Below, in pieces: positions 59,744-64,000 of a stretch of 64,000 nucleotides of DNA. The DNA is taken from positions 3,051,501 to 3,115,500 of the forward strand of contig NZ_CP109017.1 of assembly GCF_036226765.1 (NCBI RefSeq). Reading direction: 5' to 3'. The stretch's first letter is position 1. Each line of letters begins with the position of its first letter. Origin of the DNA: Streptomyces sp. NBC_00670. Its GTDB lineage: Bacteria; Actinomycetota; Actinomycetes; Streptomycetales; Streptomycetaceae. A program made the translations under genes and the position numbers. The notes beneath the pieces are model-generated. The model did no database searches, had not been told where the DNA came from, and saw only the letters and a list, made by a program, of their open reading frames with translations.

Positions 59744-61360
59744 ATGCGCAAGGGGGCCAAGGCCGCGATCATCACGTCGGTGTGCGTGGTGTTGGTGGGA
59801 GGCGCCGGGTACGGGGCGTACAGCTTCGTGACCGCCGTCAGCGACACCGGCACGGAGGTGAAGACCGGGCCGCTCTCGGCGGACGAGGTGAAGGACGCGA
59901 GCAGTACGTTCTTCACGGCCTGGGAGAAGGGCGACGCCACCAAGGCGGCCGACACCACCGACGACATGTCCGGAGCGGCCGCCGACCTGCTGACCGCCTA
60001 CAAGAGCAACGCCCACATCTCCGACGTGCACATCACCCCCGGCACCGCGAAGGGCACCACGGTGCCGTTCTCCGTGAAGGCGAAGGTGACCTACCAGGGC
60101 GAGACCAAGCCGCTGTCGTACAAGAGCACCCTGACCGTGGTGCGCGGCAAGACCACGGGGAACCCGCTGGTCGACTGGAAGCCGTCCGTGATCCACCCGG
60201 ACCTGCGGGCCGACGACACCCTGGTGACCGGCGAGGCGACCACCCCGCCCATCGAGGCGGTCGGCCGCGACGGCAAGGTGCTCACCGGCGAGAAGTACCC
60301 CTCGCTCGCCCCCGTCCTCGCCACCCTGCGCAAGCGGTACGGCGACAAGGCGGGCGGCAAGCCCGGGATCGAGCTGCAGATCCGGCGCGGCGACCGCTCG
60401 GCGGCCGACGAGACGCTGGCCACGCTGACCGAGGGCACCCCCGGCAAGCTGCACACCACGCTCAGCGCGAGCGCGCAGGCGGCGGCCGAGAAGGCGGTGA
60501 GCAAGTACGCCGAGTCCTCCGTCGTCGCGGTCAAGCCCAGTACGGGTGAGGTGCTCGCGGTCGCCAACCACCGCGAGGACCAGTTCAACGCGGCCTTCGA
60601 GGGCCAGCTCGCCCCCGGCTCCACCATGAAGATCGTCACCGCCGCGATGCTGATCGACAACGGGGTCACGTCGATGAACGGCCCGGCGCCCTGCACGGAC
60701 ACCGCGGTGTGGCAGGGGCAGACCTTCCACAACCTCGCCGGCATGACCGCCAACAAGTCGGCCACGCTCGCCAACAGCTTCCTGCGGTCCTGCAACACCG
60801 CGTTCATCAAGCTGATCGACGAGAAGCCGCTCACCGACGCCTCGCTGATGAACGAGGCGCAGGACCGGTTCGGGCTCGGCCGGAACAACTGGAGCACGGG
60901 GATCACCTCGTTCGACGGCAGCGTCCCGGCCTCCAGCGGACCGGACCGGGCGGCCAACGCGATCGGCCAGGGCAAGGTGCAGATGAGCCCGCTGAACATG
61001 GCCTCGGTGACGGCGACGGCGATCACGGGCGCGTTCCGGCAGCCCTACCTGGTCTCGCAGAAGCTGGACGATCGCAAGTTCGCCACCGCCAAGGGGCTGC
61101 CGGCCAACACCTCGAGCCAGCTGAAGCAGATGATGAGGCTGACGGCGACCCAGGGCACCGCCACGCAGGCGATGTCCGGGCTCGGCGGGGACATCGGCGC
61201 CAAGACCGGATCGGCGGAGGTCGACGGGCAGGCCAAGTCCAACAGCTGGTTCACCGGGTTCCGCAACGACGTGGCGGCCGCGGCGATGACCCAGGAGGGC
61301 GGCCACGGCGGCGACGCGGCCGGCCCGATCGTCGCAGCTGTGCTACGAAGCGCCGGCTGA
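59744..61360 (+). CDS. Penicillin-binding protein, class B type with NTF2-like N-terminal domain
   Basis: The 538-residue protein has an N-terminal membrane anchor (AAIITSVCVVLVGGAGYGAY), an NTF2-like MecA_N domain (FTAWEKGDATKAADTTDDMS), a dimerisation segment, and a transpeptidase domain with SxxK at S293-K296 (PGSTMKI), SxN at S349-N351 (SCNTAF) and KTG at K487-G489. It cross-links peptidoglycan outside the membrane. GGAGGGG precedes ATG 59744. It is one of two tandem paralogs. Confidence 0.92.
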   Translation: MRKGAKAAIITSVCVVLVGGAGYGAYSFVTAVSDTGTEVKTGPLSADEVKDASSTFFTAWEKGDATKAADTTDDMSGAAADLLTAYKSNAHISDVHITPGTAKGTTVPFSVKAKVTYQGETKPLSYKSTLTVVRGKTTGNPLVDWKPSVIHPDLRADDTLVTGEATTPPIEAVGRDGKVLTGEKYPSLAPVLATLRKRYGDKAGGKPGIELQIRRGDRSAADETLATLTEGTPGKLHTTLSASAQAAAEKAVSKYAESSVVAVKPSTGEVLAVANHREDQFNAAFEGQLAPGSTMKIVTAAMLIDNGVTSMNGPAPCTDTAVWQGQTFHNLAGMTANKSATLANSFLRSCNTAFIKLIDEKPLTDASLMNEAQDRFGLGRNNWSTGITSFDGSVPASSGPDRAANAIGQGKVQMSPLNMASVTATAITGAFRQPYLVSQKLDDRKFATAKGLPANTSSQLKQMMRLTATQGTATQAMSGLGGDIGAKTGSAEVDGQAKSNSWFTGFRNDVAAAAMTQEGGHGGDAAGPIVAAVLRSAG

Positions 61361-61469
61361 GGCCACCCCTGTCACACCGCGCCCTTAGGCTGTTGGCCTC
61401 GTTGCGTTCTCGGGGGAGCACGGAACGTACGAGGCAGGGGTGGGGAACAGCGAAGGGTTGCGGGAAGCC

Positions 61470-63179
61470 GTGGGCAAGAGAAGGCGCGCCGTCGAGCGCA
61501 AGGGGCGCGGTCCGCTGGTCGTCGGTGCCGTGGCGGCCGTGGCCGTCGTCGGCGGGACGCTGGCCGCGTACAGCGTGTACGGCGGGGCGTCGGGCGACCG
61601 TACGGCGGCGGCGGCCGAGCACAGGGCCGTGAAGAAGGGTCCGCTCTCCGCGGCCGAGGTACGGACGGCGGCCACCGCCTTCCTGACCGCCTGGCAGGGC
61701 GGCAAGGACGGGCGGGCCGCCGCCGCGACGGACGACCCCGAGGCGGCGAGGACCGCGCTGACGGGCTATCACAAGGACGCCCGCCTCACGGATCTGACGC
61801 TCACCCGCGGCAAGCGGTCGGGCGCGACGGTGCCGTTCACGGTGAAGGCCACCGTGTCGTACAAGGGCACGGCCAAGCCGCTGTCGTACTCCTCGAAGCT
61901 GACCGTCGTCCGGCGCGCGGAGGACGGCGAGCCGGTGGTCGGCTGGCGGCCCTCGGTGCTCCACCCGGACCTGGAGGACGGCGACCGCCTGGTCACCGGC
62001 CCGGCCGGCACCCCGCCGATCAAGGCGGTGGACCGCGCGGGCGGCGAACTGACCACCGAGAAATACCCCTCGCTCGGCACGGTCCTCGACGGACTGCGCG
62101 AGAAGTACGGCAAGACGGCGGGCGGCAAGGCGGGCGTCGAGCTCCGCATCGTCCGCAAGGCGGCGAAGGACGAGAAGGCGAGTGGGGAATCGGGCGGGGA
62201 GTCGGGCGGGTCCAAGACCTCCGACAAGACCCCCGACAAGACGCTGGTGACGCTGACCGAGGGCACGCCCGGCACCGTGCGCACCACGCTCGACCCGGCG
62301 TTGCAGGCCAGGGCGGAGCAGGAGGTGCTGACCGAGGCGAAGTCGTCGGTGGTGCTGACGCGGGCCTCGACCGGCGAGATCCTGGCGGTCGCCAACCAGG
62401 GTCACGGCTTCAACGTGGCCCTCCAGGGCAGCCTCGCCCCCGGCTCCACGATGAAGATCATCACCTCCACGCTGCTGTTCGAGAAGGGCCTCGCCTCGGC
62501 CGACAAGCCGCACCCGTGCCCGAAGTACTCCTCGTACGGCGGCTGGAAGTTCCAGAACGACGACAAGTTCTCGATCACCGGCGGCACGTTCAAGGCGAGC
62601 TTCGCCCGCTCCTGCAACACGGCCTTCATCAGCCAGGCGAAGAAGCTGGACAACGACGACCTGACCGAGGTCGCCCAGCAGGTCTACGGCCTGGGCCGGA
62701 ACAACTGGGCGATCGGCGTGCCCTCGCTCGACGGCTCGGTGCCGGTGCAGAGCGGGGCGCAGATGGCGGCGTCGCTGATCGGGCAGGGCGGGGTGCGGAT
62801 GAACCCGCTCAACATGGCGTCGGTGGTGGCGACGGCGAAGACGGGCGTCTTCCACCAGCCGTACCTGGTCGCCCCGTCGGTGGACCACCGCACGCTGGCG
62901 AAGGCGGGCCGCACGATGTCCGCGTCGGTGCAGGCCCAGCTCAAGGAGGTCCTGCGATACACGGCGGCGGCGGGCACGGCCGCCGAGGCGATGGCGGGCC
63001 TCGGCCCGGACGACGGCGCCAAGACGGGCTCGGCGGAGGTCGACAACCAGGAGAAGCCCAACGGCTGGTTCACGGCGTGGAAGGGCGACCTGGCTGGCGC
63101 CGGCGTCGTCCAGGCCGGCGGCCACGGCGGCGACACGGCGGGCCCGCTCGTGGCGGCGCTGCTGAAGGCGGGGAGCTGA
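61470..63179 (+). CDS. Penicillin-binding protein, tandem paralog
   Basis: The 569-residue protein (VGKRRRAVERKGRGPLVVGA) repeats the neighbour's plan: N-terminal membrane helix, NTF2-like domain (FLTAWQGGKDGRAAAATDDP), and a transpeptidase with SxxK at S326-K329, SxN at S381-N383 and KTG at K518. GTG 61470 is preferred because it gives the same basic-then-helix start as the first copy; a GTG at 61440 adds MGNSEGLREA. A Ser/Lys-rich insertion near residues 235-260 (KASGESGGESGGSKTSDKTP) is absent from the paralog. The pair is separated by 109 bp and probably cotranscribed. Confidence 0.9.
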   Translation: MGKRRRAVERKGRGPLVVGAVAAVAVVGGTLAAYSVYGGASGDRTAAAAEHRAVKKGPLSAAEVRTAATAFLTAWQGGKDGRAAAATDDPEAARTALTGYHKDARLTDLTLTRGKRSGATVPFTVKATVSYKGTAKPLSYSSKLTVVRRAEDGEPVVGWRPSVLHPDLEDGDRLVTGPAGTPPIKAVDRAGGELTTEKYPSLGTVLDGLREKYGKTAGGKAGVELRIVRKAAKDEKASGESGGESGGSKTSDKTPDKTLVTLTEGTPGTVRTTLDPALQARAEQEVLTEAKSSVVLTRASTGEILAVANQGHGFNVALQGSLAPGSTMKIITSTLLFEKGLASADKPHPCPKYSSYGGWKFQNDDKFSITGGTFKASFARSCNTAFISQAKKLDNDDLTEVAQQVYGLGRNNWAIGVPSLDGSVPVQSGAQMAASLIGQGGVRMNPLNMASVVATAKTGVFHQPYLVAPSVDHRTLAKAGRTMSASVQAQLKEVLRYTAAAGTAAEAMAGLGPDDGAKTGSAEVDNQEKPNGWFTAWKGDLAGAGVVQAGGHGGDTAGPLVAALLKAGS

Positions 63180-63292
63180 GGCCGGGAACTGAGGCCGGGG
63201 GCCGGGGCCCCGGCCGACGAAGACGGAAGGCCGCTCGTGCCGGGGGGAAAGCCGCTCGCGCGGCCCCGTCCCCGCCCGCTGGCGTGCCCCGC

Positions 63293-63784
63293 ATGACCGC
63301 CACCGAAGTCCATCCCCGCTTCGCGGAAGCCCTGCGTGACCTGGGGCTCGGCGAACTGACCGGCCACGTCCGCCACTTCCCCGAGGGCGCCCGCACGGCC
63401 GCCGAGGCCGCCGCGGCGGTCGGCTGCGAGCTGGGCCAGATCTGCAAGTCCCTGATCTTCGCGGCGGACGGGGTACCGGTCCTCGTCCTGCTGGACGGCT
63501 CCTCCCGCGTCGACGTCGAACGGCTCCGCCGGGAACTCGGCGCCGAGAAGGTCACCCGCCCCCGGGCCGACGTCGTGCGCGAGACCACCGGCTACGCCAT
63601 CGGCGGCGTCCCGCCCTTCGGCCACCGCACCCGCACCCGTGTCCTCGCGGACCGCGGCCTGCTGGCACACGAGGTCGTCTGGGCCGCCGCCGGCACCCCG
63701 CACACCGTCTTCCCGATGGACCCGAAGACCCTGGTCACGCACGCGGGCGGCACACTCGTGGACGTCCGCGAGCCCACGGACTGA
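63293..63784 (+). CDS. YbaK/EbsC-family aminoacyl-tRNA deacylase
   Basis: The 163-residue protein (MTATEVHPRFAEALRDLGLG) contains the YbaK core: AAAVGCELGQICKSLIFAAD with the catalytic Lys, VLLDGSSRVDVERLRRELGA, GYAIGGVPPFGH and the C-terminal FPMDPKTLVTHAGGTLVDV. These proteins remove mischarged amino acids, typically Cys or Pro-type errors, from tRNA. Start ATG 63293. The region 63785-63931 has no gene. Confidence 0.9.
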   Translation: MTATEVHPRFAEALRDLGLGELTGHVRHFPEGARTAAEAAAAVGCELGQICKSLIFAADGVPVLVLLDGSSRVDVERLRRELGAEKVTRPRADVVRETTGYAIGGVPPFGHRTRTRVLADRGLLAHEVVWAAAGTPHTVFPMDPKTLVTHAGGTLVDVREPTD

Positions 63785-63931
63785 GTCAGGAACCGGCCGA
63801 GCCCCGCCGCCGCCCTCCTCGCCCTGCTCCCGGAGAGTCCCGGGAAGGCCGCCGGGGACCGTCCGTAGGATCCGAGGAATCCAAGGCCGTACGCGGACGT
63901 TGCACCCACTGTCGTAGGCAGGAAGGGAACG

Positions 63932-64000
63932 TGGGCGTGGACGGCGTGCGGGGCACGGTGGACGAGGGGTTCGAGCCGGTGAGGGACGCGTTCGCGCGGA
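63932..64000 (+). CDS. Beta-lactamase/serine-hydrolase-like protein, 5' end (partial)
   Basis: A GTG at about 63932, preceded by AGGAAGGG, opens a frame that reads MGVDGVRGTVDEGFEPVRDA then FAR and runs off the right edge. GFEPVRDAF is typical of the start of the class C beta-lactamase/esterase (EstB) family in Streptomyces. Only about 23 codons are visible, so the assignment is tentative. Confidence 0.45.

Overview
The window is high-GC actinobacterial chromosome, almost certainly Streptomyces. The evidence is strong GC bias at third codon positions, frequent GTG starts, ATGA/GTGA overlaps between genes, a conservon (cvnABCD), WhiJ-type XRE/DUF397 loci, ALF-repeat and DUF6571 proteins, and an order ppc - desaturase/TetR ... 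galT-galE-galK ... ABC-F - ispE/rsmA - tatD - rpf-like - rsmI - pmt - penicillin-binding proteins that I recall from the core of S. coelicolor (around SCO3127-SCO3158; from memory, not searched). No tRNA, rRNA, CRISPR array, insertion sequence or prophage was seen.

Layout. 1-4362: 5' end of ppc, an acyl-lipid desaturase with its TetR regulator and a repeated operator, then an ArsR-MFS pair reading leftward. 4500-6200: a secreted family-9 pectate-lyase-like enzyme behind a LacI-type operator. 6200-10690: a rearranged accessory patch holding a 5'-truncated SDR fused head-on to a TetR gene that lost its own start, a WhiJ-type set (DUF397, XRE regulator, small protein, HATPase), a DUF6247 gene broken by a stop codon, and a second scrap of the SDR 3' end. 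10696-16344: a five-gene operon (GMC oxidoreductase, ferritin-like protein, FAD-dehydrogenase small subunit, IolE-like dehydratase, sugar epimerase-like TIM barrel), the best candidate here for an undescribed pathway. 16373-22955: regulators with clear operators (two MarR, two LuxR-type), VOC and GNAT proteins, a trans-aconitate methyltransferase and a large glycosyltransferase. 23119-27501: an ALF-repeat protein and a four-gene leftward cluster with a WXG100-like protein and a DUF6571 protein. 27666-33198: the Leloir galactose operon galTEK and a divergent sodium/sugar symporter. 33270-36537: an Rpn/transposase-like nuclease, a decayed WhiJ-type locus with an intact DUF397 gene, and two paralogous lipoproteins. 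36905-43290: conservon cvnABCD followed by a CYP157-like P450 without the ExxR motif, a second canonical P450 and a crotonase. 43378-43469 and 56377-56757: two forms of one palindromic intergenic repeat, the second split by a 78-bp tandem array. 43530-48544: an orphan LuxR regulator lacking the phosphoacceptor Asp and two paralogous membrane-anchored beta-propeller proteins. 48838-64000: core genes for ribosome protection, isoprenoids, rRNA methylation, resuscitation/cell-wall turnover, protein O-mannosylation and peptidoglycan synthesis.

How the genes work together. Most metabolic units carry their own local regulator. The operon 10696-16344 reads as oxidation of a sugar or cyclitol to a ketone by a two-subunit flavoenzyme, followed by dehydration or isomerisation by two TIM-barrel enzymes; its substrate is unknown. 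The galactose block imports galactose by Na+ symport and converts it to glucose-1-phosphate. The right end groups cell-envelope functions. Coordinates of start codons are my choice from ribosome-binding sites and overlaps; no homology search was run.
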